From contig NZ_JADMJN010000003.1 of NCBI RefSeq assembly GCF_018780565.1, positions 62,001 to 126,000 of the forward strand: a stretch of 64,000 nt of DNA, written 5' to 3'. A program made the translations under genes and the position numbers. This stretch comes from Rhodoferax sp. (GTDB lineage: Bacteria; Pseudomonadota; Gammaproteobacteria; Burkholderiales; Burkholderiaceae_C). Of this stretch, positions 53,137 through 62,160 are shown in pieces (position 1 is the stretch's first letter; each line of letters starts with the position of its first letter). The notes below the pieces were generated by a model. It saw nothing but the letters and a program-made list of their open reading frames with translations, had not been told where the DNA came from and ran no database searches.

Positions 53137-54164
53137 TGCTCAGTGGGTCTTGTGCGATTTTTGTAGCGCGTCCGTATCCATAGCATTGCGGGCTTCTCTA
53201 CCCAGCGCACTAGCGCGTTTGCCAATAGCAGATTGGCCATCAGTGCAATGAAAATCGTCAAATCAATCGGGATGCCAATGGCTTGAAGCTGCAATTGAAT
53301 AGCCCACCCTATGTTTTCGTGCAACAGGTACAGCGGGTAAGAAATCGCGCCCAGCCAGACAAGCGGCGGGGTTTTGAGCATCGGTACTCGACCGCTGGCG
53401 GCCAGAAATACCACAGTGGCAAGCGCCAAAGCCAGAGTGAAAACGAAAAGGGAATCGCAAACCCAAAGTGTCAGAAGTGCCATGACTGCGGTTTGGGCGG
53501 GTTGCATCCATCCGCTTGAGTCTTGCCGACTGATTGCCAAGTATATGGAAATGCCAAGCGCAAACCATGGGATGTACCCCAAGATCAACAGTCTGAAAAT
53601 GATCCAGGGCAGGTTGATGCCGAATTGTCGTTCCAGCAGGTAATAGGTCAGCTTCAACACCAGAAGCCCGAATAAGACATGATGTATCAGATTCAGACGG
53701 CGCAACCGATATAGCAAAAACACGCCACAATAAAAAAGCAATTCCACTTCAAGCGTCCAATAGACGCCATCCACATGTGCGACGTGGAAAAAACCATGAA
53801 TCATCAGCATATTGCCAAAAGCGGTGCCTAAGCCCACCAACTTCCCCGGGAGCCCTAACAGGTGGCATATGGAAAAAGTCAGAAAAATGGCAACCCAATA
53901 GGCGGGAAACAGGCGGCTGAACCTTGACACTACAAAATCCATGGGACGAATCGTTTTTTCAAGCGTCATGAAAATGACAAAGCCGCTGATGATGAAAAAC
54001 AAATTGACGCCGTAATAGCCGAGTGGAAACGACACGGTTGGCATTTCAACAGCTTTGAAAAGCTCTGTGAATCGGGTTGTGTAATGAAAGAGCACCACAG
54101 CCATTGCTGCTAAACCACGCAGGGCATCAACTTCAAGCAGGCGGTGAGATGGGGGGCTGGCCAT
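53133..54164 (-). CDS. Acyltransferase 3 family membrane protein (OafA-like), second copy
   Basis: A 343-residue integral membrane O-acyltransferase starting HRLLEVDALRGLAAMAVVLFHYTTRF, with FFIISGFVIFMTLEKT and about ten helices. I use ATG 54164, the family start. ATG 54230 (22 residues longer, AGGG nearby) is an alternative, while the frame to 54386 runs into the divergent ligase gene. It probably acetylates the polysaccharide, with the esterase encoded next. Confidence 0.86.
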   Translation of the reverse strand: MASPPSHRLLEVDALRGLAAMAVVLFHYTTRFTELFKAVEMPTVSFPLGYYGVNLFFIISGFVIFMTLEKTIRPMDFVVSRFSRLFPAYWVAIFLTFSICHLLGLPGKLVGLGTAFGNMLMIHGFFHVAHVDGVYWTLEVELLFYCGVFLLYRLRRLNLIHHVLFGLLVLKLTYYLLERQFGINLPWIIFRLLILGYIPWFALGISIYLAISRQDSSGWMQPAQTAVMALLTLWVCDSLFVFTLALALATVVFLAASGRVPMLKTPPLVWLGAISYPLYLLHENIGWAIQLQLQAIGIPIDLTIFIALMANLLLANALVRWVEKPAMLWIRTRYKNRTRPTEQ

Positions 54165-54296
54165 GTTCGGATCATAGAGAATAATCTGCTTGGAGCCACG
54201 ATCGGAAGGACGGTCGCCTATATCCGGCATTGATCCCTGTGAGATACTTTTCCCTCCACAGCTTTTTCCCATCATGGCAGCGCTATTCGCATTTTT

Positions 54297-55913
54297 ATGA
54301 CCGAATCCACACTTTTGCATGAATTGATCGCTGTAGCGGCCCATCGCACGCCGCAGGCCATCGCCTTGACCATTGGCCCTGCCCATGTGAGCTATGCGGA
54401 TTTGAGCGCCAGCGTCACCCAGTTTGCTTCGGGCTTGATGGGCTTGGGCCTGGCGCGCAGTGAGAGGGTGGCCATTTACCTAGAGAAGCGCTTCGAAACG
54501 GTCATTGCCAGTTTTGGGGCACCTGCGGCGGGTGCGGTTTTTGTGCCGGTCAACCCACTTCTGAAACCTGAGCAGGTCGCCTTCATTCTGCGCGACTGCA
54601 ATGTACGCGTTCTGGTGACCTCGCCGGAGCGCCTGGCCTTGATGAAGGATGCGCTGGCGGAGTGCCATGACCTGCGCCATGTCATCGTGACTGACGCGGT
54701 GGCGGGTTCGGCCTCGGCTGGGGCGATGGTTTTCGCTCCTTTGGCTTTGGTCAATTGGAGTGACTTGTTGGCGAGCCCCCCGCAGCCCGGTCACCGCGTG
54801 ATCGATACCGATATGGTCGCCATTCTGTACACCTCTGGCAGCACCGGCAAGCCCAAAGGGGTGGTGCTGTCGCATCGCAACATGGTGGCGGGCGCCAAAA
54901 GCGTGGCGTCCTATCTGGAGAACGGCGCGCAAGACACCTTGCTGGCTGCCCTGCCTTTGTCCTTCGATGCGGGCTTCAGTCAGCTCACCACTGCGTTCCA
55001 TGCTGGTGCGCGGGTGGTGTTGCTGAACTATCTGATGCCACGCGATGTGCTCAAGGCCATGGAGCGCGAAGGTGTGACGGGTTTGACGGCAGTTCCGCCC
55101 CTGTACATCCAATTGGCGCAATTGGAGTGGCCAGCAGCGATCAATGACAAGTTGCGCTATTTTGCCAACACGGGCGGGCGTATGCCGCGTGAGACGCTGA
55201 CCGCTTTGCGTCAGCGCGTGCCCACAGCCAGGCCGTACTTGATGTACGGCCTGACCGAGGCTTTTCGCTCCACCTACTTACCTCCGCAGGAGGTGGATCG
55301 ACGTCCGGATTCGATTGGCAAGGCGATTCCCAATGCGGAAATCCTGGTGCTGCGCGAAGATGGCTCGCCCTGCAGTCCGGAAGAGCCGGGGGAGCTGGTT
55401 CACCGTGGCGCACTGGTTGGCATGGGTTACTGGAATGATGCGGAGAAGACGGCCGAGCGCTACAAACTGTTGGCCGCAGACGCGCCCGGTCGACAGGCTG
55501 GTCTGCAATTGCCCGAGTACGCTGTGTTTTCCGGGGATACCGTGCGCATGGACGCCGAGGGTTTCCTGTATTTCATCGGTCGGCGCGATGAAATGATGAA
55601 GACATCGGGCTACCGTGTCAGCCCCACGGAGGTGGAAGAAATTTTGTACGCCACCCAGATGGTGGGCGAGTGCGTGGCCTTCGGCGTGGATCATCCCACC
55701 CTGGGTCATGCTATACATGTGATAGCTACCAAGGTAGTATCGACGGGGGCTATTGACCAAAATGCTTTGATGGCCGAGTGCAAGGCGCGTATGCCTGCCT
55801 ACATGGTTCCAACGGGTATTGAGTTTGTTGAAGGGCCGCTGCCACGCAATCCAAACGGCAAGATTGACCGAAAACTGTTGTCAGCCGAGTGGGCACAGCG
55901 CCGCGCTGCGTGA
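54297..55913 (+). CDS. XrtA-associated AMP-forming acyl/aminoacyl ligase
   Basis: A 538-residue ANL-superfamily enzyme of the exosortase A-associated group. ATP-binding motif YTSGSTGKPKG at about 178-188, YGLTEAFRSTYL, GDTVRMDAEGFLYFIGRRDEMMKTSGYRVSP, and catalytic Lys in NPNGKIDRK near 525. It activates a carboxylic or amino acid as an adenylate and could load it onto the ACP at 51907. Divergent from the acyltransferase-ACP operon; followed after 41 bases by the decarboxylase. Substrate not determinable. Confidence 0.92.
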   Translation: MTESTLLHELIAVAAHRTPQAIALTIGPAHVSYADLSASVTQFASGLMGLGLARSERVAIYLEKRFETVIASFGAPAAGAVFVPVNPLLKPEQVAFILRDCNVRVLVTSPERLALMKDALAECHDLRHVIVTDAVAGSASAGAMVFAPLALVNWSDLLASPPQPGHRVIDTDMVAILYTSGSTGKPKGVVLSHRNMVAGAKSVASYLENGAQDTLLAALPLSFDAGFSQLTTAFHAGARVVLLNYLMPRDVLKAMEREGVTGLTAVPPLYIQLAQLEWPAAINDKLRYFANTGGRMPRETLTALRQRVPTARPYLMYGLTEAFRSTYLPPQEVDRRPDSIGKAIPNAEILVLREDGSPCSPEEPGELVHRGALVGMGYWNDAEKTAERYKLLAADAPGRQAGLQLPEYAVFSGDTVRMDAEGFLYFIGRRDEMMKTSGYRVSPTEVEEILYATQMVGECVAFGVDHPTLGHAIHVIATKVVSTGAIDQNALMAECKARMPAYMVPTGIEFVEGPLPRNPNGKIDRKLLSAEWAQRRAA

Positions 55914-55954
55914 ATTCGGCACCATGACCTGAAATTTAACCGCGATTCAAACTT

Positions 55955-57199
55955 ATGTCCTTGCCAGAACGTCAGCTCCCCGTGCATGCCCCCATGAACC
56001 AGTTTCCCGTCAAAGATGGGGAGCTGGTGGTTGGTGGTGAGCGCTTGTCACACCTGGCAGCCCGTGTTGGGCAAACGCCGTTTTACGCCTATGACCGCGC
56101 CTTATTGCGGTCCCGAGTGGATGAGTTGCGCAAGGTTTTACCTGCGACGGTGAAGCTGCACTACGCAATGAAGGCCAACCCCATGCCGGCCGTCGTGGGC
56201 TTCATGGCCGGCTTGGTGGATGGGATTGATGTGGCCTCAGCGGGGGAGTTGAAAGTGGCGCTGGATGCCGGTGCCAACCCTAAAGAAGTCAGCTTTGCGG
56301 GGCCGGGCAAGCGCGATGCGGAGTTGCGGCAGGCAGTGGCGTCTCGTGTGTTGATCAACCTCGAATCGTTTCGTGAGGTTGTCGCACTGGAGGTGATCTC
56401 AAATGAACTGGGTTTGCCAGCCCGGGTGGCGGTGCGCGTCAACCCGGACTTCGAACTCAAAGGCTCGGGCATGAAGATGGGGGGTGGTCCCAAGCAGTTT
56501 GGCGTGGATGTGGAGCAGATGCCGGCGCTGTTGGCCAACATTGGCCGTGCGGGACTCGCTTTTGAAGGTTTTCATCTGTTTGCCGGGTCACAGAACCTTC
56601 GGCCTGACTCCATTTGTGAAGCTCAGCAAAAGTCCTACGAATTGGCTGTGCGTCTTGCACAGGATGCGCCACAGCCCGTGCGGTTTTTGAATCTGGGTGG
56701 TGGCTTTGGCATTCCTTATTTTCCGGGCGAGCAACGGCTTGATTTGACGTCGATTGGCGACAATCTGGCCCAGTTGACGCAGCGCGCCAAGACAGAGTTG
56801 CCGCAGGCGGAGTTTGTGATCGAACTGGGCCGATACCTGGTGGGAGAGGCCGGCATCTACGTGACGCGGATTGTGGATCGCAAGGTTTCTCGCGGGCAGG
56901 TGTACCTGGTGGCGGATGGTGGCTTGCATCATCATCTGTCTGCCTCGGGTAACTTTGGGCAAGTCGTGCGGAAAAACTATCCTGTCACGATCGGCAACAA
57001 GGCCGACTTAACGCAAAAAGAAACATCGTCTGTTGTTGGGCCCTTGTGCACGCCATTGGACTTGTTGGCCGACCGCATGAGTTTGCCGGTGGCAGATGTG
57101 GGAGACTTGGCTGTGATTTATCAGTCGGGCGCCTATGGCGCCAGTGCCAGTCCGCAAAGTTTTTTGGGACATCCGGCTTGTATTGAGGTGCTAGTTTGA
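55955..57199 (+). CDS. XrtA-associated PLP-dependent decarboxylase
   Basis: A 414-residue fold-type III enzyme (DAPDC/ODC superfamily) with PLP Lys73 in HYAMKANPMPAVV, GIDVASAGEL, AGPGKRDAELR, LNLGGGFGIPYF and a C-terminal GPLCTPLDLLAD in place of the common CESGD motif; Cys and Asp are kept. The group is exosortase A-associated and its substrate is unreported to my knowledge. With an AMP ligase and ACP it may decarboxylate a carrier-bound amino acid, as BtrK does in butirosin synthesis. ATG 55994 is an alternative start. Confidence 0.9.
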   Translation: MSLPERQLPVHAPMNQFPVKDGELVVGGERLSHLAARVGQTPFYAYDRALLRSRVDELRKVLPATVKLHYAMKANPMPAVVGFMAGLVDGIDVASAGELKVALDAGANPKEVSFAGPGKRDAELRQAVASRVLINLESFREVVALEVISNELGLPARVAVRVNPDFELKGSGMKMGGGPKQFGVDVEQMPALLANIGRAGLAFEGFHLFAGSQNLRPDSICEAQQKSYELAVRLAQDAPQPVRFLNLGGGFGIPYFPGEQRLDLTSIGDNLAQLTQRAKTELPQAEFVIELGRYLVGEAGIYVTRIVDRKVSRGQVYLVADGGLHHHLSASGNFGQVVRKNYPVTIGNKADLTQKETSSVVGPLCTPLDLLADRMSLPVADVGDLAVIYQSGAYGASASPQSFLGHPACIEVLV

Positions 57200-57209
57200 A
57201 AGTTGAAAA

Positions 57210-58283
57210 ATGACCATTCTCGTAACAGGTGGAGCCGGCTTCATCGGCAGTAACTTCGTGCTCGATTGTTTGAGTGAATCCGACGAGACAATCATCAACC
57301 TCGACCAGCTCACCTACGCCGGCAACCTGCAGAACCTTGCCTCGCTTGAGGGTGATGTGCGGCATATCTTTGTGCGGGGGGATATTGGCGATTCAGCACT
57401 GGTGGCCGGTTTGTTGATGAAATACCAGCCGCGGGCGATTGTCAATTTTGCCGCCGAATCGCATGTGGACCGCTCCATTCACGGACCGGGCGAATTCATC
57501 CAGACGAATATCGTCGGGACCTTCAATCTTCTGGAGGCGGTGCGTGCCTATTGGGGTGCATTGGACACCACTGCCAAGACTGGTTTTCGATTTTTGCATG
57601 TGTCGACGGACGAGGTTTATGGTTCATTGGGCAAGACGGACCCTGCCTTTACGGAAACCCATCGCTATGAGCCGAATAGCCCCTACTCGGCTTCCAAAGC
57701 CGCCAGCGACCATCTGGTGCGGGCCTACCATCACACCTATGGTTTGCCAGTTCTCACCACCAATTGCTCCAACAACTACGGGCCGTATCATTTTCCTGAG
57801 AAGCTCATTCCCTTGATGATCGTGAACGCGCAAGCCGGCAAGCCTCTGCCGGTGTACGGCGACGGGCAGCAGATTCGAGACTGGCTCTACGTCAAAGACC
57901 ATTGCAGCGCCATCCGTCGGGTGCTTGAAGCCGGGCAGCTGGGTGAGGTTTACAACATCGGGGGCTGGAACGAAAAGCCCAATCTGGATATTGTTCATAC
58001 CGTCTGCGCCTTGCTGGATGAGCTCAAGCCGCGAGCAGACGGTCGGCCGTACAAAGAACAGATTGCCTATGTAACGGACCGTCCCGGTCACGATCGGCGC
58101 TATGCGATTGACGCCCATAAGATAGAGCGCCAGCTTGGCTGGAAGCCGATGGAAACTTTTGAGACTGGTATCCGAAAGACCGTACAGTGGTACTTGGATA
58201 ACCCCCAGTGGGTGGCCAATGTGCAAAGCGGTGGCTACCGTGACTGGGTGGCCAAGCAATATGGAACAGGTCCCAAGGCATGA
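57210..58283 (+). CDS. rfbB: dTDP-glucose 4,6-dehydratase
   Basis: A 357-residue SDR with [23 protein letters not shown] (Asp/Glu of the active site), [10 protein letters not shown] (YxxxK) and [17 protein letters not shown]. It makes dTDP-4-keto-6-deoxyglucose, the second step of dTDP-L-rhamnose synthesis. First gene of a tightly coupled rfbBDAC set; the stop overlaps rfbD (ATGA). Confidence 0.97.
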   Translation: MTILVTGGAGFIGSNFVLDCLSESDETIINLDQLTYAGNLQNLASLEGDVRHIFVRGDIGDSALVAGLLMKYQPRAIVNFAAESHVDRSIHGPGEFIQTNIVGTFNLLEAVRAYWGALDTTAKTGFRFLHVSTDEVYGSLGKTDPAFTETHRYEPNSPYSASKAASDHLVRAYHHTYGLPVLTTNCSNNYGPYHFPEKLIPLMIVNAQAGKPLPVYGDGQQIRDWLYVKDHCSAIRRVLEAGQLGEVYNIGGWNEKPNLDIVHTVCALLDELKPRADGRPYKEQIAYVTDRPGHDRRYAIDAHKIERQLGWKPMETFETGIRKTVQWYLDNPQWVANVQSGGYRDWVAKQYGTGPKA

Positions 58284-59188
58284 AGATTTTGTTATTGGGC
58301 TGCCAGGGCCAGGTGGGCTGGGAACTGCAGCGCAGCCTGGCTGTGTTGGGCGATCTGGTCGCAGTAGGGCGTGACCCGGCCAACAACCCTGATCGCTTGT
58401 GTGGAGATTTCCACAATCTTGCTGGGCTTGCTGAAACGGTGCGCCGTGTGGCGCCCGACGTTATCGTGAATGCTGCTGCCCATACGGCTGTAGACAAGGC
58501 TGAGGCTGAGCCTGATGTGGCGCGCACCCTGAACGCCGAGGCTCCGGGTGTGCTGGCTGCCGAGGCGCTCAAACTGGGCGCCTGGTTGGTTCACTACTCG
58601 ACCGACTATGTATTCGATGGCAGTGGCAGTCAGCCCTGGCGCGAGACGGACCCTACAGGCCCCTTGAGTGTGTATGGACGGACCAAGCTTGAAGGCGAGC
58701 AGGCCATCGCCATGAATTCCAAACATTTGATCTTTCGAACCAGTTGGGTGTATGCCGCCCGTGGTGGCAATTTTGCCAAGACCATGCTGCGTCTGGCTGG
58801 GGAGCGAGAGATGCTGACCGTGATTGACGACCAGATCGGCGCCCCTACCTCGGCCGAGCTGCTGGCTGATGTGACGGCGCATGCGCTGATGTGCACGATT
58901 CGGGAGCCCGCGCTGGCTGGCCTGTACCACTGCGTGGCTGACGGCGAGACCAGTTGGAACGGTTACGCACGCTTTGTGCTGGCCCAGGCGCGGACTCTTG
59001 GCTGGGCGCTCAAGGCTGGGCCTGAAGACGTGGCCGCCACGCCTACTGCCAGCTATCCCACGCCTGCGCAGCGCCCATTGAATTCGCGTCTGGACACGCA
59101 GCGTTTGCGGGCAGCATTTGGGTTGACGCTACCGCACTGGGAGCGAGGCGTCACGCGTATGCTTCATGAAATTTCAGGGAAACAATGA
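58280..59188 (+). CDS. rfbD: dTDP-4-dehydrorhamnose reductase
   Basis: A 302-residue SDR with [39 protein letters not shown] and YGRTKLEGE. It performs the last step to dTDP-L-rhamnose with NADPH. Coupled on both sides by ATGA overlaps. Confidence 0.96.
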   Translation: MKILLLGCQGQVGWELQRSLAVLGDLVAVGRDPANNPDRLCGDFHNLAGLAETVRRVAPDVIVNAAAHTAVDKAEAEPDVARTLNAEAPGVLAAEALKLGAWLVHYSTDYVFDGSGSQPWRETDPTGPLSVYGRTKLEGEQAIAMNSKHLIFRTSWVYAARGGNFAKTMLRLAGEREMLTVIDDQIGAPTSAELLADVTAHALMCTIREPALAGLYHCVADGETSWNGYARFVLAQARTLGWALKAGPEDVAATPTASYPTPAQRPLNSRLDTQRLRAAFGLTLPHWERGVTRMLHEISGKQ

Positions 59189-60105
59189 ATATGACAATGA
59201 ATAAAGCCGCTGGCGTCGACACGGTCCAACGCAAAGGCATCATCCTGGCCGGCGGGTCGGGCACACGTTTGTATCCGGCAACGCAGGTCGTGAGCAAGCA
59301 ACTGCTGCCCATTTATGACAAGCCGATGATTTATTACCCTCTGAGTGTTTTGCTGCTGGCGGGGATTCGCGAAGTGCTTGTGATCTCTACGCCGCAAGAT
59401 ACGCCACGTTTTGCGCAACTCCTGGGAGACGGAACTCAGTGGGGATTGCGCATCAGCTACGCGGTGCAGCCCTCGCCGGACGGACTGGCGCAGGCCTTCC
59501 TGATCGGCGAAGCGTTTCTGGACGGCGCACCGAGTGCCTTGGTACTGGGTGACAACATCTTTTATGGCCACGATTTTGCCGGGCTGCTGCACAGTGCCAA
59601 TGAGCAAACGCACGGAGCCACGGTATTTGCCTATGCGGTTCAAGATCCGGAGCGTTACGGCGTGGTGGAGTTCGATGAGAAAGGCCGGGCCGTCAGCCTT
59701 GAAGAAAAACCGAAATTTCCCAAGTCGCGCTATGCTGTAACCGGGCTGTATTTTTACGACAAGCAGGTGGTTGAACTGGCCAAGAAGGTGAAGCCTTCGG
59801 CCCGTGGCGAACTGGAAATTACCGACCTCAATCGCCTTTACCTCGATCAGGGCACCCTGGATGTACAGACCATGGGACGGGGCTATGCGTGGCTGGATAC
59901 GGGCACACATGAGTCGATGCTGGAGGCCAGCCAGTTCATTTACACCATCGAGAATCGCCAGGGCCTCAAGGTGGCCGCGCCTGAGGAAATTGTATGGCGG
60001 CATGGCTGGATCGACGATGTGCAATTGCGCAGTCTGGCGCAGCCGCTGGCCAAATCAGGTTATGGCCAATACCTGTTGAGGCTGTTGGATCAAAAGGTGT
60101 ATTGA
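59185..60105 (+). CDS. rfbA: Glucose-1-phosphate thymidylyltransferase
   Basis: A 306-residue nucleotidyltransferase with [43 protein letters not shown] and [17 protein letters not shown]. It makes dTDP-glucose, the entry to rhamnose synthesis. The TGA stop overlaps the rfbC ATG by one base. An internal ATG at 59194 is a slightly shorter alternative start. Confidence 0.97.
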   Translation: MNMTMNKAAGVDTVQRKGIILAGGSGTRLYPATQVVSKQLLPIYDKPMIYYPLSVLLLAGIREVLVISTPQDTPRFAQLLGDGTQWGLRISYAVQPSPDGLAQAFLIGEAFLDGAPSALVLGDNIFYGHDFAGLLHSANEQTHGATVFAYAVQDPERYGVVEFDEKGRAVSLEEKPKFPKSRYAVTGLYFYDKQVVELAKKVKPSARGELEITDLNRLYLDQGTLDVQTMGRGYAWLDTGTHESMLEASQFIYTIENRQGLKVAAPEEIVWRHGWIDDVQLRSLAQPLAKSGYGQYLLRLLDQKVY

Positions 60106-60665
60106 TGAAGGCTACTCCTCTGGCTATTGCGGATGTGTTGTTGATTGAGCCCCGGGTGTTTGGCGATGATCGCGGATTCTTTTTCGAGAGCTTTAACCAG
60201 CGCGAGTTCTTGAAGGCAACCGGGGTGAGTTTGCCGTTTGTGCAGGATAACCATTCCAAGTCAGCCCGCAACGTATTGCGCGGCTTGCATTACCAGCTCA
60301 AACAGGCTCAGGGCAAGTTGGTGCGCGTGGTGGCTGGCGAGGTGTTTGACGTAGCCGTGGACATCCGGCCGGACTCACCAACGTTTGGCAAATGGGTGGG
60401 GGAGATTTTGTCTGCGTCCAACAAGCGCCAGCTCTGGGTGCCGCCCGGCCTGGCCCATGGTTTTCTCGTGCTTTCCGAATCTGCCGAATTTCTGTACAAG
60501 ACCACCGATTACTACGCACCAGAGCATGAACGGTGCATTGCCTGGAATGATCCCACCTTGGCCATTCAATGGCCTGCGCTGGCGACACAGCCCCTGCTTT
60601 CTGCCAAGGATTTGGCGGGCGTGGCCTTTTTGCAGGCGCAATGGCCTGACAAACCGCTTGCTTAG
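60105..60665 (+). CDS. rfbC: dTDP-4-dehydrorhamnose 3,5-epimerase
   Basis: A 186-residue cupin epimerase with EPRVFGDDRGFFFESFNQREF, QDNHSKSARNVLRGLHYQ (catalytic His) and WVPPGLAHGFLVLSE. I start at ATG 60105, overlapping the rfbA stop; the frame extends into rfbA to 59994 without homology. Completes the dTDP-L-rhamnose pathway. Confidence 0.96.
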   Translation: MKATPLAIADVLLIEPRVFGDDRGFFFESFNQREFLKATGVSLPFVQDNHSKSARNVLRGLHYQLKQAQGKLVRVVAGEVFDVAVDIRPDSPTFGKWVGEILSASNKRQLWVPPGLAHGFLVLSESAEFLYKTTDYYAPEHERCIAWNDPTLAIQWPALATQPLLSAKDLAGVAFLQAQWPDKPLA

Positions 60666-60758
60666 TTGCTACACTGTCCGATGCATCCTGGCGTCTGCGT
60701 AGGCCTGCGTTCGGGAAGTGTCAGGCTCAATATGAGCTACGAAATGTAGGGCGTGAAT

Positions 60759-62141
60759 GTGATAAAAATTTTCAATCATTATTTTCATAAGCGTACGCTC
60801 ATGAAGATTTTTTTTGACCTCGGCTTGGTGGTAGCCACCTTGGTGGTAGCTATTCTGTACCAGGTAGCAGACCCGGCTTCGGTATCGTCCCTGGTTATCA
60901 CAACATCTCTTTTGTTGCCCGCCGGTATCTTGGTTATCAATGCCAGCCTGGGCTTTTACCAGCGGGTTCAGAGCCGCACACTGGGCCAGACCGGTGGTCG
61001 TGCTGTTTTGTCACTGTGCCTGTCTTTGCCGCTGGCCTATGGGATCTTCCGTTTTTCTCCGCTTCAATTGCAGGACGGGAAGATTTTTCTGATGACCCTG
61101 GTTGCCGGTGTCGCCCTGATGCTAGTTAACCGTGTTTATGTGACCCACGCCACGCCTAAGGCGATGATGCGCCAGCGAGTCCTGATTTTTGGAACCGGTA
61201 CCCGTGCCAAGCTGGTGGGCAGAACACTGAAAAAGTCCGATCCCAACGTGGATCTGGTTGGCTATTACGCCAGCCCCAATGAGGCGGTAACAGAAGTCTC
61301 TGCATGGGGGCTGCTGTCACCCGACAAGTCGTTGACCGATATCGTGATGGATGAGCAGGTGGATGAAATCGTTGTTGCCTTGTCCGAGCGCCGTGGCGGC
61401 AGCATGCCCTTGCGCGAGCTGCTGGATTGCAAGTTGCAGGGTGTACGGGTGGTCGATATTGCCACCCACTTTGAAAAAACCCTGGGTCAGATCCGGCTTG
61501 ATTCCGTATCTGCCGGATGGCTTATTTTTGGTGAAGGATTTGAACAGGGCTTTTTGCGTGCCATGGTCAAGCGCCTTTTCGATATTGTGTGCGCGACACT
61601 GTTGATTCTGCTCACTTTCCCCATCATGTTGGTGACCGCCGTATTGATCGTGCTGGAAAGCGGGGCACCCATTCTGTATTTGCAGGAGCGCGTCGGACTC
61701 AATGGGCGGCTGTTCAATGTCATCAAGTTTCGCAGCATGCGTACGGATGCTGAAAAAGACGGAAAGCCGCGTTGGGCAACTGCCGCGGATGATCGTGTGA
61801 CGCGGGTCGGACGGATCATTCGAAAGCTGCGGATCGATGAGTTGCCTCAACTCTTCAGTGTGCTGAGTGGCGACATGAGTCTGGTCGGGCCACGACCCGA
61901 ACGCCCCTATTTTGTGGACAAGTTGACGCAGGAAATTCCGTATTTCGCTGTGCGTCAAAGTGTCAAGCCAGGGGTAACGGGGTGGGCGCAGGTGCGTTAT
62001 CAATATGGTGCGTCTGTCGAGGATTCGGCGGAAAAGCTTCAATACGACCTCTATTACGTGAAGAACCACAGCCTGTTCCTGGATCTTGTTGTTCTCTTTG
62101 AGACCGTCAGTGTGGTCCTGCTCGGCAAGGGCGCGCAGTAG
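60759..62141 (+). CDS. XrtA-system initiating sugar transferase (polyprenyl-phosphate glycosylphosphotransferase)
   Basis: A 460-residue membrane protein of the TIGR03013-type group. It has four to five N-terminal helices, a CoA-binding-like middle (VLIFGTGTRAKLVGRTL), and a C-terminal bacterial sugar-transferase domain (KRLFDIVCATLLILLTFP, LQERVGLNGRLFNVIKFRSM, SLVGPRPERPYF, GVTGWAQVRYQYG). It transfers a sugar-1-phosphate to undecaprenyl phosphate, the first step of the repeat unit. I use GTG 60759 (MIKIFNHYFHKR, the family start) with TAGGG seven bases upstream instead of GTG 60753. Confidence 0.94.
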   Translation: MIKIFNHYFHKRTLMKIFFDLGLVVATLVVAILYQVADPASVSSLVITTSLLLPAGILVINASLGFYQRVQSRTLGQTGGRAVLSLCLSLPLAYGIFRFSPLQLQDGKIFLMTLVAGVALMLVNRVYVTHATPKAMMRQRVLIFGTGTRAKLVGRTLKKSDPNVDLVGYYASPNEAVTEVSAWGLLSPDKSLTDIVMDEQVDEIVVALSERRGGSMPLRELLDCKLQGVRVVDIATHFEKTLGQIRLDSVSAGWLIFGEGFEQGFLRAMVKRLFDIVCATLLILLTFPIMLVTAVLIVLESGAPILYLQERVGLNGRLFNVIKFRSMRTDAEKDGKPRWATAADDRVTRVGRIIRKLRIDELPQLFSVLSGDMSLVGPRPERPYFVDKLTQEIPYFAVRQSVKPGVTGWAQVRYQYGASVEDSAEKLQYDLYYVKNHSLFLDLVVLFETVSVVLLGKGAQ

Positions 62142-62160
62142 GGTGCACGGGTTCTGACCC

